A stretch of 64,000 nucleotides of DNA from Hymenopus coronatus (Eukaryota > Arthropoda > Insecta > Mantodea > Hymenopodidae): contig CM060886.1 in NCBI GenBank assembly GCA_030762935.1, positions 37,934,509-37,998,508 of the forward strand. The letters run 5' to 3'. Position numbers and translations under genes: made by a program. Of this stretch, positions 11,705 through 23,593 are shown in pieces (position 1 is the first letter of the stretch; every line of letters begins with the position of its first letter). Below the pieces are notes generated by a model, which was given only the letters and a program-made list of their open reading frames with translations, was not told the origin of the DNA and ran no database searches.

Positions 11705-11997
11705 ATTTCCTTGTATTTACTTACTTGGTCGATCCTGTTGTACCATCTGGGGTCGAGTTCTTAAAAGAGCCTTCCATTCCATACGTCTCTTGCAAGCTTC
11801 TTTGCTCCATTCATATCCAGACCTTTTCGCTTCAAAATCTCTTCAATCCAATCTTTCCAGGAACGTCTAGGACTTCCCCTTGATCTCTTTCCTTTCACTC
11901 TTGCTAAGCTCCACTTTTTCCCCCATTTACACTCCTTAAATTCCAGGTTCCATAAATCAGTGGTGTCAATCGTGGCCAGTATTGGCATATGCGCCAC
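11705..11997 (-). pseudogene. Non-LTR retrotransposon reverse-transcriptase ORF, C-terminal fragment
   Basis: The minus-strand frame reads KECKWGKKWSL, then RVKGKRSRGSPRRSWKDWIE, then EILKRKGLDMNGAKKLARD, ending in a stop. The basic GK-R-RG-PRR-W-D---E pattern followed by the A-D---W motif is typical of the extreme C-terminus of LINE endonuclease/reverse-transcriptase polyproteins. Upstream catalytic domains are absent. After the stop near 11762, another frame keeps a plausible tail (MVQQDRPSK), which suggests a frameshift near the end. It is a dead 5'-truncated copy; the LINE clade is not determined. Confidence 0.65.
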
Positions 11998-12094
11998 AGC
12001 GGGTCACTTGCTGAGCCCAGTGCATGGCTGGCCCAGAGGTTAGAAACTAATTTAGTCTACATTTGAGCGCGAGGAACTCGGGCAACTGCAAGCA

Positions 12095-12545
12095 CGAGGC
12101 GCTCGGAATCTGTGGCAATTCAGCTGGAGCTGATTGCATTTCAATGTGATCGTCACCTTAAGGAGAAATTCGACAATTCATGCTCAGAAGCGCTGATCAA
12201 ATTCTACCGGAAACTTGCCCCCGGTAAAAAAATTAAAATTTTGATTTCCAACGCATAAAAACTATAGTAATGTTTGGCAGTACGTACCTTTATGAACACG
12301 GTTACTCTACAATGAAAATCCTTAAAACCTGCCATAGAAACGGATGTCAGATAGCAATGTTTGGCAGCACGTACCTTTATGAACACGGTTACTCTACAAT
12401 GAAAATCCTTAAAACCTGCCATAGAAACAAGATGTCAGATAGCAATGTTTGGCAGTACGTACCTTTATGAACACGGTTACTCTACAATGAAAATCCTTAA
12501 AACCTGCCATAGAACAAGATGTCAGATAGCAATTTGCGATTCCAG
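12095..12545 (+). pseudogene. hAT-family transposase C-terminus with triplicated dimerisation segment
   Basis: The plus strand encodes QLELIAFQCDRHLKEKFD and, after a disrupted stretch, MFGSTYLYEHGYSTMK ILKTCHRN. This is the conserved hAT C-terminal pattern (LELIDLQ-D--LKEKF ... MFGSTY-CE--FS-MK--KS-HR) of GTF2IRD2/ZBED5/FAM200-like transposase relatives. The cysteine usually found after GSTYL is Tyr here. The MFGSTY-to-HRN segment occurs three times in tandem, and the third unit is out of frame with the second. The frame has stops and no DDE core or zinc finger nearby. It is a pseudogene by every sign visible. Confidence 0.75.
12270..12533 (+). repeat. Tandem repeat, 87-88 bp x 3, within hAT pseudogene
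   Basis: Units start at 12270, 12357 and 12445 (ATGTTTGGCAG), giving periods of 87 and 88 bp. The units are nearly identical, so the duplication is recent relative to the decay of the host transposase. Confidence 0.93.
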
Positions 12546-12965
12546 CCTTGGAATCTGTCTTTGTAACGCATAAAACCAAATATTGAGAAGTGTGCGAATT
12601 CAAAGATATGCCAAGAGTGATCGTGCATATGTGTAAATTCTGGTACCTTTTTATTACTTTTCAGTTTCAGATCATCTCAAATTCACTATATAAATAGAGG
12701 ATTTAAATCCTAACACTATAAACTAGACTTAGGTTAGTTTTTTTTAAGTACATACAAACCTTCCAACCATATTACTAATTATGTTGTGCGTTATTACACT
12801 TTCTCCGAAAAATCCAAGTCAGTATTGTCTTATTTATTTTTATTTCAGAAAGGCAGAATCTCCACTTCAAGTAGAACAGGATATGAAAGGATATAATATA
12901 ATATAAGTTTTATCAAATGGTTGTCACTGTTTTTCACTAATTTAATAAACTTGAATAATAATTCA

Positions 12966-13075
12966 AAATCTTCTCGGGCTTCTAGCCAGGTAAAAACTTG
13001 GTTTGACACCAATGTTTCGAAGAAGTGCATCTTCCTCGTCTTCAGGGTGAACTGACGCCAGGAAAGCTTCAGTGC
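12966..13075. repeat. Possible repeat remnant
   Basis: On the minus strand the segment reads CCTGAAGACGAGGAAGATGC, then TTCGAAACATTGG, then TTTACCTGGCTAGAAG. It looks like the 3' region of a retroelement family, but with only one copy in the window I cannot classify it. Confidence 0.25.
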
Positions 13076-13227
13076 TTATTTTGAATAACAATGTTAATTT
13101 ATAATAATTTCTATTTGAGATTGACCACTCTGGAGCAGTGCTCTGTTAATACATCAAAACTTCAGTAGGTATCTGTACTATGTATCCTTCTCTAGTTTAG
13201 CAATTCTGAGGGGAAAGATTTCATAAA

Positions 13228-13254
13228 GGTATGCCTGGTTGCTTAGGCGCAACC
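13228..13254. repeat. Perfect 10-bp hairpin
   Basis: GCCTGGTTGC, a six-base loop, then GCAACCAGGC forms a perfect inverted repeat. No U-run follows, and no family was recognised. Confidence 0.7.
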
Positions 13255-13329
13255 AGGCTGCAAGTAAGCAGAAAGGTATCTGCTGATAACGCTCCAAGCA
13301 TTGACATGTAATACGCCATTACAACTAAT

Positions 13330-13640
13330 TGCTCACTTGCGCCCTGACTGCGTTTAAAATTAACCGTTTTCCTCTCCGGTTTGTTGACCATTGGCCCCTT
13401 CCGGATATTGCTCTTTGTTTGCTTTTAACGGATTTTATTTTTACAAGATGGAGTTGTTGGCCTTACGCTAAACCCCCAACCTGGAGGAGGACCGATATTT
13501 ATGTCCCTTGGGACAGGGTGCTCCATCTATACCCCAAGACATTGGGTTGCGACTCTAAGTCCGGGGTCACCACATTCCTACGCCGTTCTTTGTATTTTAA
13601 CTCTGCGAAAATACTGTAAATGTAAATTCTTATTGCAGTT
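13330..13640 (-). repeat. Possible LINE 5'-region remnant
   Basis: This block is less AT-rich than its flanks. On the minus strand it contains CTTAGAGTCGCAACCCAATG, GGGACATAAATATCGGTCC and GGGTTTAGCGTAAGGCC. It has the look of the non-coding leader that precedes the endonuclease ORF of some arthropod LINEs. This is recalled similarity only, and no ORF follows it. Confidence 0.3.
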
Positions 13641-14212
13641 CATCGTTACTATAATATTAACAAGGGCGCTTAATCTAGTGTAAGAAAGTTGTGATTTATT
13701 ATATTAATTAGTGTGTTGCCCTGAGCAATATTTTAACTGAACTTCATGTGTAACATGTAGTTCAGAGTGAAGGATGGAAACGTGACCATCTGTATCTAAT
13801 CCCAGTGTCTGTGGAACCTAATTTCACCCAAGATTTGGAAGGCTTCCACCTAGAGCTTCTCTAAGCTCCAAGGATATAGTTGCTGGACGATTTTAGAAGC
13901 CACTGAATTACAGCTGGCCCATCTATCCCTGTTCTGCATAGAGATAGTGCTGCTTCAGCCATCATCTCTTAAGACATATCCACAAGATAACATATCTTCC
14001 TCGCTCAAAGACGTCCTTTCTGCATTTCTATCAAGTAATTCATTAATATCACTTACTCTTCTACTGTCTGGTTGTTCAAGAAATTATTACCGCAGATCAT
14101 ACTTAGCAGGATATGGACTTTTATTCAAAAGTATTCGCGGATTTCTTACAAAATATCCAGAAATCAAAAATAAAGTTTAATTCAATTTTTAAGTGTTTGA
14201 ATGTGATGTTAA
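13641..14212. other. Unassigned stretch
   Basis: No repeat or coding family recognised. Confidence 0.35.
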
Positions 14213-15029
14213 AAAAGCTGATGTGTTCCATTCACACGACTTTCTTTACATCTCTACAACAAATTATTGTTAAAAATCTTAATCTTCTATTAACGTAATG
14301 CTAATCGAGAAAAAAATGACAGAGAGTCCTATTACTTGCTGCCTTGAAATTGGGAGGGAAAATAAAGGTGATCCATAGGAAAAAGTGATAGTCAAATCTT
14401 TTAAAAGCTGGTTGCTATGTGAATGAGGTACCTTTGTTTTTATGGAAGGTTGACAAATTCCCGTATGAGAAAAGTATAAGTATTTTAAAGCTGAAACCAA
14501 TAATAAGGAATATCTCAAAAACGGCCAACTTCACGAAAAAATGTATATAACACATATTGAGTGTATTAACGAGCTGTACATTTTTTGTTACGTACCTATT
14601 TGTGTATCTCTCACAGTTCACCAGTTATGCAAAATTCCGCTAAATTCATTCAGAATAAACATATCTTCAAAGACTACGCCCAGAAAATTAAAGATATACA
14701 TTTTGTCACAGAAATATCTTTAATACAAGCAAGATAATTTAATTAAAATCGTCAGAGCCATTTTTGAGAAAATTAAAAATTTCGAAAAATATTCCATTTA
14801 AAGGCTAGTTGGAGGTAGAGGATTTTCTTGAAAATCTTCGTGTCGCATCCTTGGAGGATACTAAACTTAAATACCAAGTTTGGTATTCAATGTTCTTTTC
14901 GTTTTTGAGCTACGCTGGCCACACACACACACACATACACGAACCTTTTTCCAAAAATGTTTTTTTTATTCGAAACATGCAATACCTTCTCTATACACTA
15001 TGTACGCAGTACGTGTAGAGAAAGCAAAA
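14213..15029 (-). mobile_element. H element copy 7
   Basis: Runs from GCTGATGTGTTCCATTC to ACTATGTACGCAGTACGTG and GAGAAAGCAAAAATG. The AC tract (cacacacacacac) is at about 14923-14935. A deletion removes the CCGGTGAAATCTCGG block near 14965. Confidence 0.9.
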
Positions 15030-15340
15030 ATGTGATATGTTGCATTTACATTGTTTTCTCTACCTATTTTTCAACAAACTATTCTTACCAACCTTTTATC
15101 TGTTTCACTGTATCAAGATAGGCATTAATAGAATTGTTTTATTCAATATTACTTGCTTATTGTTTAATTTGTAAAGCCCCTTTAACTTGTATGTTCATTT
15201 CGAGGGCCTTGGCTTATGAAACAACTTTTATATTCTCTGTAGGTTATTACCATGAGCTTAATCTTTATACACACACATTCATTCTCACATGCATACCTCT
15301 AGATTCTGTAAGAGATAGGGAGTAAGTCTGGTTAAAGAAA

Positions 15341-15392
15341 AATGCTCCAATCAAGCCGGGAATCGAACCCAGGACTTCCAAGGGTAACAAGG
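15341..15392 (-). repeat. tRNA-like SINE remnant
   Basis: The minus strand carries CTGGGTTCGATTCCCGGCTT, a good box B, but no box A or tail was found. It is probably a truncated SINE. Confidence 0.4.
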
Positions 15393-15425
15393 AAATTACT
15401 ATTTTATTATATTATTACAAGGGTA

Positions 15426-16047
15426 TAAACATTAGACTAAGGCGATTGTCAGACTTTATAAAAACTGGTCCCCATGTGAACATATTGAAATTGGATTCTT
15501 TTTACTTGGCTAGGAGTGAACAAATAAAATAAAAACGAATGCGAATTCCTAATTAAGAGAAGAATAAGTATAGGGGAATTTGAACCAATAACAAGGAATA
15601 ATTCAGAAATGGTTAACGCCATAAAAATGTAAATGACATAAATAATTGTTGTGTATTTCAATGCTGTCTATATATATACCAGAGTGAAGAGGTCTTCAGA
15701 GGCGTTCCCAGAAAGTGCACGATATACAGTCATTTGTTACAAAACATCTTAAATATAGGGAATTTAATAAAATTTGTTACAGCAATTTTTCAGAAAATAA
15801 ATGTTTCATATAAAGGGTAATTGCGGGCAGAGGGTTTTCTTGATAATCTTCGTGTCGCATCCGCAGAAGGTGCTGAACTGAAATACCAATTTTGATGTTT
15901 AACGGATTTTTCGTTTTTGAATTATGCTGTTCACGCGTGGACCTTTTTTTAAACCTGACTCTTTTTTTATTCAGATGGAATCAAAACTTCGGCGAAATCT
16001 ATACCAACTGTATGCATTGTACTTGCAAAATACAGAAAAGTAAAAAT
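15426..16047 (-). mobile_element. H element copy 8 (old, diverged)
   Basis: Recognisable H order with many substitutions and indels: TTGGTTTGAA-like segment, CAGAAAATAAATG, CTTCGTGTCGCATCC, then a shortened end ACAGAAAAGTAAAAAT. The palindrome is nearly lost. Confidence 0.75.
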
Positions 16048-17569
16048 ACTATCCTGATTTAAGAAAACGCACCACTGAAATTTGTTGGAAATATCTGTTT
16101 AATTAGACAGTTGACATTTTAGATTTTTATACTTTTAGAGTGTTTGCCCCTCAAAAATTCTCAATTTTAAATTTTAAAGTCGGCTTTAATTTTCATACAA
16201 CGGAAACTGTCTTTCATAAATTATACGATATGATCAAATATCAGCCCTTTTTCTCGATTTTAAGATTAGAACTTGTTTTTCCAGCCCTCTTAGGTCATTA
16301 TTTATGTTCTGAAATTGTTCATTAGATACATATATATTCTTGTATACGTTTTCCGATATTAATTTGCATCCTTGAATATTAAGGAAGCATACCATGCTTA
16401 TTTTTAACCAAATAACAACTTCTCGAGTTAAGTTAAATCACGCATTGGGCAAAAACCTGGCCATAAATTAACACTAGATATTTTGTGACAGTAACGATTT
16501 GAATCAATTTCCACTTATTAATATTTCAATTTCATATACATAATTATAAGAAAAATAATGTGGGTTGCATTGTAGGTTTCAGACAATAGTTAAGGTTACC
16601 TTATTTTTGACAATGCGGAAATCATATTGAAAATGCAGTTATTGGCCATATCCATTTGTGTCTTAAGCAATGACCAAAACTTGCTAGTGTCAGTACGAAA
16701 AAATAGTTAAAACCTCTGATTTTTAAACTACATTGTTATGTTGGACACGTCATTGCACGTCGCGTCGGTTTGATCCCTGACGGATACTTCCTTCATCTAC
16801 TATTGATAGTGCTGTACGCCGTTCAAGCTATTGTAACATTGCCTCTTACTAAATGAGATATAATTTATTCAAAATGACCATCTGGCACTCAATAGCTTCC
16901 ATATGGTTTTATTCGTTGGTCCGTCCTTTCCAAATTGCCGTTGAAACCGTCGTCGCAGCTCATGGCACGGAACATCCTGTAGACGTCATGTGACAACGGC
17001 AATATATTCAGCAGCAGTCTCATACTGCTCAGTGATCGACATACAAAAATACATTCGTAAGTTACCTCAATCACTAAATAGTTACTTATTTTGTGGGCAC
17101 TTTTATTTATAACTTCCTATCTCTCCCCAGATGTACATCCTCCTCACCTGAAATTCTTAGGCTACCTGCTTCCCTCTAACACCAGCAGTGTCCTTGATCC
17201 TACTACTCCTATAGATGCACGGTGATAGGGATAACTCCACAATATATCTCTGAACACAATCCCCCAAGTCGAAAGTTAAACAAATCATAAACGCTCATAA
17301 TGTAGAAACTCTTCAATATTGTATCATCGTCGTGGTCATCACCACAAGCATTAGGGAATTAATCGTTCCGGCTTTTAAAAATTTCAATGAGGAGACCAAT
17401 CCTTGAAAATCGGCTGTAGTATAGAAGTGGTAGTGCTAAAGAATGAACTTTTTGCTTTGTTCGTTGGCTCAAAAGTTCTATGTATACTGAAAACAAGGAA
17501 GACTGTAATACTAACGAGTACATAAAATTTTTATTTTATACATCTAATTAAAACTAACTTAAATAAACT
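16048..17569. other. Unassigned stretch
   Basis: About 1.5 kb of AT-rich sequence with no H copies and no recognisable coding motif. A 61-codon minus-strand frame at 16889-17074 has no known domain. Confidence 0.35.
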
Positions 17570-17571
17570 TA

Positions 17572-17693
17572 TTGCGTATGACTTCACGGGAAGATGGTCT
17601 TCCCTGACTAAGACCACTGAGTCAAGGTGATCGAGAACTTGGCTTTCTAGATCCCAATTTAACTCGGTCCCTATCCCGTGAAGTCATCTGTAA
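17572..17693. mobile_element. MITE, relative of the 38.9 kb hairpin element
   Basis: Inverted ends (ATGACTTCACGGGA on the left; TCCCGTGAAGTCATCTGTAA on the right) and the inner motif AACTCGGT match the element at 38918-39009. TA dinucleotides flank both ends (17570-17571 and 17694-17695), as expected for Tc1/mariner-mobilised MITEs. The centre is 30 bp longer and the left arm is more diverged. Confidence 0.7.
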
Positions 17694-17748
17694 TAATCAA
17701 CACAGAGAAAGCTTCAAACATTTTATTAAATAAACTTATTACCTTTAT

Positions 17749-18045
17749 CGTCTCCTTAGCGTGGTAGTAGTGCAGCTGCTTACTAACAGGGAGACCTGGG
17801 TTCGATTCCCAGTGACGGCGTGGGGATTCCCCCCCCCCGCTGGGGTACACTCAGACTCGTCAGGTCCCTGAGTAGCGGCTCCAGGTTATGAGAACCACAT
17901 TAACCGGCCGGGAGGGATTGAGATGCTGACCACGTCTCACCCTCCAATACTGCACCCCATCCATGTCTGTCATGGATCGAGATGGGGGACGCAGCGACCA
18001 AGATTCCTTGTGAGCCGTCGTGCTATGGAGTTGTTGTTATTATTA
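17749..18045 (+). mobile_element. SINE family C (tRNA-Gly-derived), copy 1
   Basis: The head CTCCTTAGCG... runs into a tRNA-Gly(GCC)-like anticodon and T-arm region, with box B GGGTTCGATTCCC, then a conserved body (CTGACCACGTCTCACCCTCC, GAGATGGGGGACGCAGC) and a TTA-rich tail. A 13-bp duplication, TTATTACCTTTAT, flanks it (17736-17748 and 18046-18058), the signature of LINE-driven retrotransposition. Confidence 0.9.
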
Positions 18046-18059
18046 TTATTACCTTTATT

Positions 18060-18867
18060 CTCACTGCACTAAAATATTAAAAATGTAGGTGTCACGCTTC
18101 TCTAAAAAATGTGAATGGGTAAGGTAGCTTTAAAAATTCACATTTTTGACTAATTAAAATGTTTTGGTTATTTAAAATAATAGTTTAGCCAAAGTTTTGA
18201 ACTTTTGAAAGCCCAAAGAAATCTCTCCTAAAGGGCGAAGGTCAAACACATTTAAACAAAAGTAGGTTATACATCAAATCATCACTGCCCCCATCATTTC
18301 TATAACACCAGTGCTAAAACATAATGTACCTTTATTTCCCAGAAGAACCATATTTTAACTTTAATATTTTAAGTATATTTCGCCGCCAAGTTTAGTGAAA
18401 TTCTTTCCAAATAGGACCGTGGAAAATTCAAATAATGATTTATCATTTTTATGTCTCATTGTTGTTCTTGCAAAACTGTTTTTGTGGGAAGCATTGCTAG
18501 TGTGATGAAGGTAGCAGGAATGACCTCCCCCCCCTTCCACTGCGAAAGGAAAACTCATTCTGTTGGTTCTTCATACAAGAGTGAGTGCCTTGGCCGCTGC
18601 TCGTTACTCTGTCTATTCAAATCATCTCCGACAGAATGAAGACTCCTTGCCAGGGGCTAGGGATAAAGGACAAGCGGAGAGGGTTCTTTTGAGGAAAGCA
18701 AAATAAGCAAGCAATGCCCTGGGGATCGTTTTGAATAGTCCAAGCCGAAAAAGGACCACATGCCAAGGGGTTTGCTGGTTTTATATCAAGAGACATGTAT
18801 ACTGTTACATTAGCTTCAGTGTTTCTGCTTGAGGGCGCAGTTCAGTTTGGTTACCCTAGTCACATTA
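18060..18867. other. Unassigned stretch
   Basis: No repeat family or coding domain recognised. A C-run (ccccccc) occurs at 18528-18534. Confidence 0.35.
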
Positions 18868-19747
18868 TTACTTTCTCTAGCCCCGTATGTACAATGTACA
18901 TAGGGATAGAGAACTATTGTATTCCACCCAAAAATTCGATGTCGAGATTTCACCGGAAATACATGTTTTAGGACCCCCTGAGTCCAAAAAAAGCATTTTC
19001 AGAAAGAGGTGTGTCTGTGGACAGCATAGCTCAAAAATGAAAAGACGGTTGAATACCAAACTTGGTATTTAGGTTTGGTATCTTCCAAGGATGCAACACG
19101 AATATTTTCAAGAAAATCCCCCCAACTCTAACTACCCTTTACATGGACAAATGTTCGAAAATGTTGTTTTTCTTAAAATTGGCTCTAACGATTTTGATTA
19201 AAATATCACATATTAAAGCCATTTACATCACAAATAAAATGCATATCTTGAATTCTCTGGGAATAGCTTTACATACCTGTTTATTCTGGATGAATTTTGC
19301 TTAATTTAGAATAACTAGTAAACCGTAAGAGATAGAAAAAAAAACTTACTGTACAAAAAATGTAGATCTCGTTAAAATACACAAGTTATGTCATAAACAT
19401 CATTTTTGTGGAACTTACCTTTTAGAGTTATTCCTTGTTATTAGTTTCAGCTGTGAAGTACTTATACTTTTCACAGACGGGAGTGTTCGTTTTTCTTTTG
19501 TTGTACACCTGGCCAAGCAAAGAGGCAATTTGCAATGACAATCACATAACGACAGCTTTTAAAACATTTGAGTATCACTTTAGCCTAGTGCATTCCCTTA
19601 GTTCCAATCTACTTATAAGGAACTAAGTAACAAAATTCTGCTAACGTTTATATCGATTAGCGCGGTGTTGAAAGAAGAATTATCTTTTGTAAGACTTTTG
19701 TTTGTAGAGTAGCTAGAGAAAGTCATGTGAGTGTAACACATCAGATG
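18868..19747 (+). mobile_element. H element copy 9
   Basis: Both ends present (ATTACTTTCTCTAG; CACATCAGATG). The GT tract is reduced to GTGTGTCTGTGG. This copy and those at 49.5, 50.4 and 54.1 kb share variants such as CCATTTCTGAG- or CTTTTAAAACATTTG-like segments, suggesting an older subfamily. Confidence 0.9.
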
Positions 19748-20040
19748 TGGTTACTCGTCATTATGGCTAGTTTTCGAAAAAGTAAATTTGCTCTTTGAAT
19801 GTATTATATGCAAACTGCTGTAATGATAACTAGAACATTGGTAAAATATAACATGTCCGGGCTTAAAGGCCATGTTCGAAAATTATTAAAACTTGATGTT
19901 TCGTCCTCAGCTGTGGAGGACATCCTCAGGAATGAAGCTGGGCAGTAACGGCTAGCGACAGCGGTTGTTATATTTTATCAACAATAACACCGGCAGTGAA
20001 AGCCTTCGAGCATATTTAACTAGGAAATTCTCTTTTATTA

Positions 20041-20100
<60 letters not shown>

Positions 20101-20309
20101 GACGCTGCTATTTCTGCCACTGCTGCTGTCGATTAAATTGGTGTAAGTTAGGTTTGTTTGACCTTTAAAATTTTGGGTGACTTGAGTTTAAACTGATTTA
20201 TAAATGTATAGAATTAGACAAATATTTCTCTCGTTTTTCTGTCGTCAACTATAACGGTAAATGAATAATTTTATAGCATGCTGTGTCGTACATTATTTTA
20301 TTCTAATAA
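19748..20309. other. Unassigned stretch with long TTA microsatellite
   Basis: Apart from the microsatellite at 20036-20100, this holds a short inverted segment (GTCCTCAGCTGTGGAGGACATCCTC region, 19909-19933) of unknown origin. Confidence 0.4.
20036..20100. repeat. (TTA)n microsatellite
   Basis: About 21 uninterrupted TTA units. Confidence 0.97.
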
Positions 20310-20402
20310 GTACATAGTGGATACATAGAGAAGCTATTACATTCCAACCAAATTTCGATATTCAGAGTTTACTAGCAACATAAGTTTCAGGGCCTGGTCC
20401 AT
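20310..20402 (+). mobile_element. H element fragment (palindrome end only)
   Basis: GTACATAGTGGATACATAGAG, ATTCCAACCAAATTTCGATA and a diverged downstream block match the first 90 bp or so of H. The rest is missing. Confidence 0.65.
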
Positions 20403-20562
20403 GTTTTAAAACGTTTAAGCGTTTATTCGTGTCTTTGAGTTTATACATTCCGTGAATTTAGATTTTCAGTGAACTTTACCGACGGGATGTTGCGTTCATT
20501 GTCTGGCTCTGTAAGAATTCTGGGATAATTACTGAATAAAATTATGACGGATATTATTTACA

Positions 20563-21391
20563 TTTTTGCTTTATCTACACGTACTATAAACATGGAGTAT
20601 AGAGAAGATATTGCATTCCACCCGAAAATTCGATACCGAGATTTCAACGGAAATAGACATTTTAGGGTCCCCTGTATAAAAAAAAAGTATTTTCAGAAAA
20701 AGGTCCGCGCGCGCGTGTCCGTGAACACGATAACTCCAAAACGAAACGTCGTTAAAATACCAAACTTATTATTTAATTTAGTATCTTCCAGGGATGCGAA
20801 ACGAAGATTTTGAGGAAAACCCGCCCACCCCAAACTAACCTTTGCAAGGAAACAACTTCTAAACTTTTTATTTTCATAAAAATGGCTCATGATTTTAATT
20901 AAAATACCATATATTAAAGATATTTATATTGGAAATAAAATGTATATCTTGAATTTTCTGGGAATTACCTCTAAAGATCTCTTTATTCTGAATGAATTTT
21001 GCGTAACTGGTAAGCCGTAAGAGATAGACAAAGACTTACTACAAAAAAAAATGTAGAACACGTTAAAACACATAACTTAGGTTATAACATTTTTTTTCTG
21101 GAGTTGAGCGTTTCGGTTTCAGCTTTGAAAAACTTATAATTTTCTCATACAGGAATTTGTCAACTCCTGTCCATACAAACAAAGGAACTTCAGTCACGTA
21201 GCAACCAGCTTTTGACCAACACTTTAACCTATGGTACTCCCTTATTTCGCTTCCACTTACAAGGAAGCAAGTAATAAGAATATTTCTGTTAATTTTTTCT
21301 CGATTAGCATGAAGTAAATAGAAGCATAAGCTTTTTATAATAATTTGTTGCAGAGATGTAGAGGTCATGTGAATGGAATACATCAGATTTC
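20563..21391 (+). mobile_element. H element copy 10
   Basis: Starts TTTTTGCTTTATCTACACG and ends ACATCAGATTTC. The microsatellite is replaced by GCGCGCGCGTG. The palindrome has decayed (ACTATAAACATGGAGT). Confidence 0.9.
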
Positions 21392-21632
21392 TTTTTTTTA
21401 TTTTGGACGAGTCTGCTAGTCTGTTTGTCTATGTAAAAATGATCCAGAGAGGCTAAGATGATGTCAGTAATTATTTGGTTCATAACATTTTAATTAGCTG
21501 AAAAACCAAAATAAGATTTCTTTTACCTGCTGTTCACCTTTCGGTGAATCAATCTAGGTCCTCCAAGTGAATAATGTTACGTTATTTGGAGAATTATGAA
21601 TACAGTGCATATGTAAGAATAACAATCTCCAT

Positions 21633-22823
21633 TTAAGGATACCCATCTGTGAAAATTGGTCAAAAAGTGCAAAAAATGGAAAAAAACTTTTTTTTCTAAT
21701 TAAATAATGTCATGCTTGAAGTTCAATTTCCTGTTGTTTTTATTACCATGCGATTTTTTAAACCGTATCATGTGACAATTTAAGTGGATGACTGTAAGTG
21801 GGTGTGGTACTTTAACCTTTTCACTATGGTGAAACATTTGTAAAAATCCAACATTTCGTCATAAATGAGTGTATTTTAATTTGAAAATACACTAATATGC
21901 ACTAATAACTAAAAAAAAGTGAGTATAGTAATATTTTCAAAATTTACGAAACAGGTTTCACACCGGGTGTTTCTGCCTGCCCCGTCATCATCCAGGTATG
22001 CTGTAGCACCGATTATTTAACCTGGGCCCTCCCCATCCTAAACCACTGGCAAGATAGAGCACTCGTCGGGCCTCTCCACACCCCACCAATAGCATATTTC
22101 CGGCCGTGAAATAGACTGCTTTGGCGGCAGAGTGCAGCTTGACTCGGTATTTCTTTGCTACATATATTCTTCGGAATTAGTGTAAACAGTCCGTGAGAGT
22201 TGACATATATTATTGGTTTAAACATTTCTGAAAGTGATTACGATATTCTAAGACTTACAAAGAAACAGTGTTTAATTGTATGTTAAACTTTAAAACCTAT
22301 TTTCTCGTGTTTTTATTTTTCACCATTTTCAAAACCTTAAATTGTTCCATACGATGCAGTTTTCGAAACAGAAGCTTGAAGACTTTTATGCTTGGATAAA
22401 AATAGTACAAAAGAAAATTGATGAGATGATTTTTTTCTAATATCACCAGTGCTTGAGTAATTAAATAATAAACTTCATATTTCAATAGCAAAAATAAAAA
22501 AGTAATAAAATGACAATTAAATGGATTTTTTCTCCTAAACCAATAGTCAGATAATAATGTCATCTTGTCAATTTACTAATACTTTATTTATCAGTATAAC
22601 TGCAAAGTATTATATTTCTCTAATTGAAATTGCTCCGTTTGGAATGATTTAATTAAATGACAATAAAACACTATAAATGTGTTAATATCTTAGGAACTAT
22701 TTTGTACAAAAGTGTGAATGTTAGCATGTAAACTATACATAACACTGTAATTGCTGTGTTAAACTTTCAAATCAATTCAAGCAAAATTGTAGATTTTAGG
22801 TTTTTAACAGAAGGTATCCTTAA
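21633..22823. mobile_element. TTAA-flanked DNA transposon, non-autonomous
   Basis: The left end reads TTAAGGATACCCATCTGTGA; the right end, reverse-complemented, reads TTAAGGATACCTTCTGTT. This gives terminal inverted repeats of about 18 bp, and the TTAA at each edge is a plausible target duplication. The interior is non-coding, with a less AT-rich island at about 21950-22165. TTAA targets with GG at the terminus fit Kolobok-like elements better than piggyBac, but no transposase is present to confirm this. Confidence 0.55.
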
Positions 22824-23590
22824 GTCAGATTAATATTCCAAGATTTTCTGAGAAACACACAAAGAACATAGAAAGTAAAATGCTCACATAATTGTGTTCC
22901 AGAATGTACCTGAGTAAGATAAGAGCGTAGGTTCAGCCTATTTGGTTCTTTTACTACTGCCATCAATTCCCCATCACGGTTTGAGCAGCCTCCGGTTTGG
23001 CTTTAGCAGAGGATTATACACCTCCCCTCTGAAATAACAAATGGCTTTTCTGGTTAAATATACGCACTGAACGACCACCTCTACATTATCGTCTTTGGTG
23101 TTCGCTGGCCACTCGTTTTACTGCAAATTACCAGAGGATAGTAACACGGTAAGTAAGGAAGAGACGTGGAAGTGAACTATAAGTGGTGAATAAGGAGCAT
23201 ACAGAATGGACACTCAAGGGCAACTCTTTAGATCATATGAAACCTAGCTGCCATGTTTAGTACAAACAAACACAAAAGAGCAGCTATAACAGCTGGTTAA
23301 TGTTCAATTAAATCTAATGTAGCAAAATGGTTTTAGAACAAAACAAAATGTATATGTAAATTAACCATTTAAAAACATCATTTGTACTCTCTGTCAGTAC
23401 TTTGGGTGATTTCACCCGACAACTTACATTTATGAAAAATGAAGAACAGGCAAAAATTTGTAATAAAGCATCAACACGATAACAGCGGATACAAATTATA
23501 TATGTGTTGCCCGCTAACTATAATGAACAAAATGAGATCCAGTAATACAACAATAATTTATTTCATTAATTAACTATGAAAACTTTAACA
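22824..23590. other. Unassigned stretch
   Basis: No recognisable repeat or gene. Confidence 0.35.
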
Positions 23591-23593
23591 ATA

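Noticed and set aside
19905..19945. Possible ribozyme or retroelement 3' hairpin around GTCCTCAGCTGTGGAGGAC
   Set aside because: The conserved hammerhead core (CTGATGA with GAAA) is not present and only one copy is visible.
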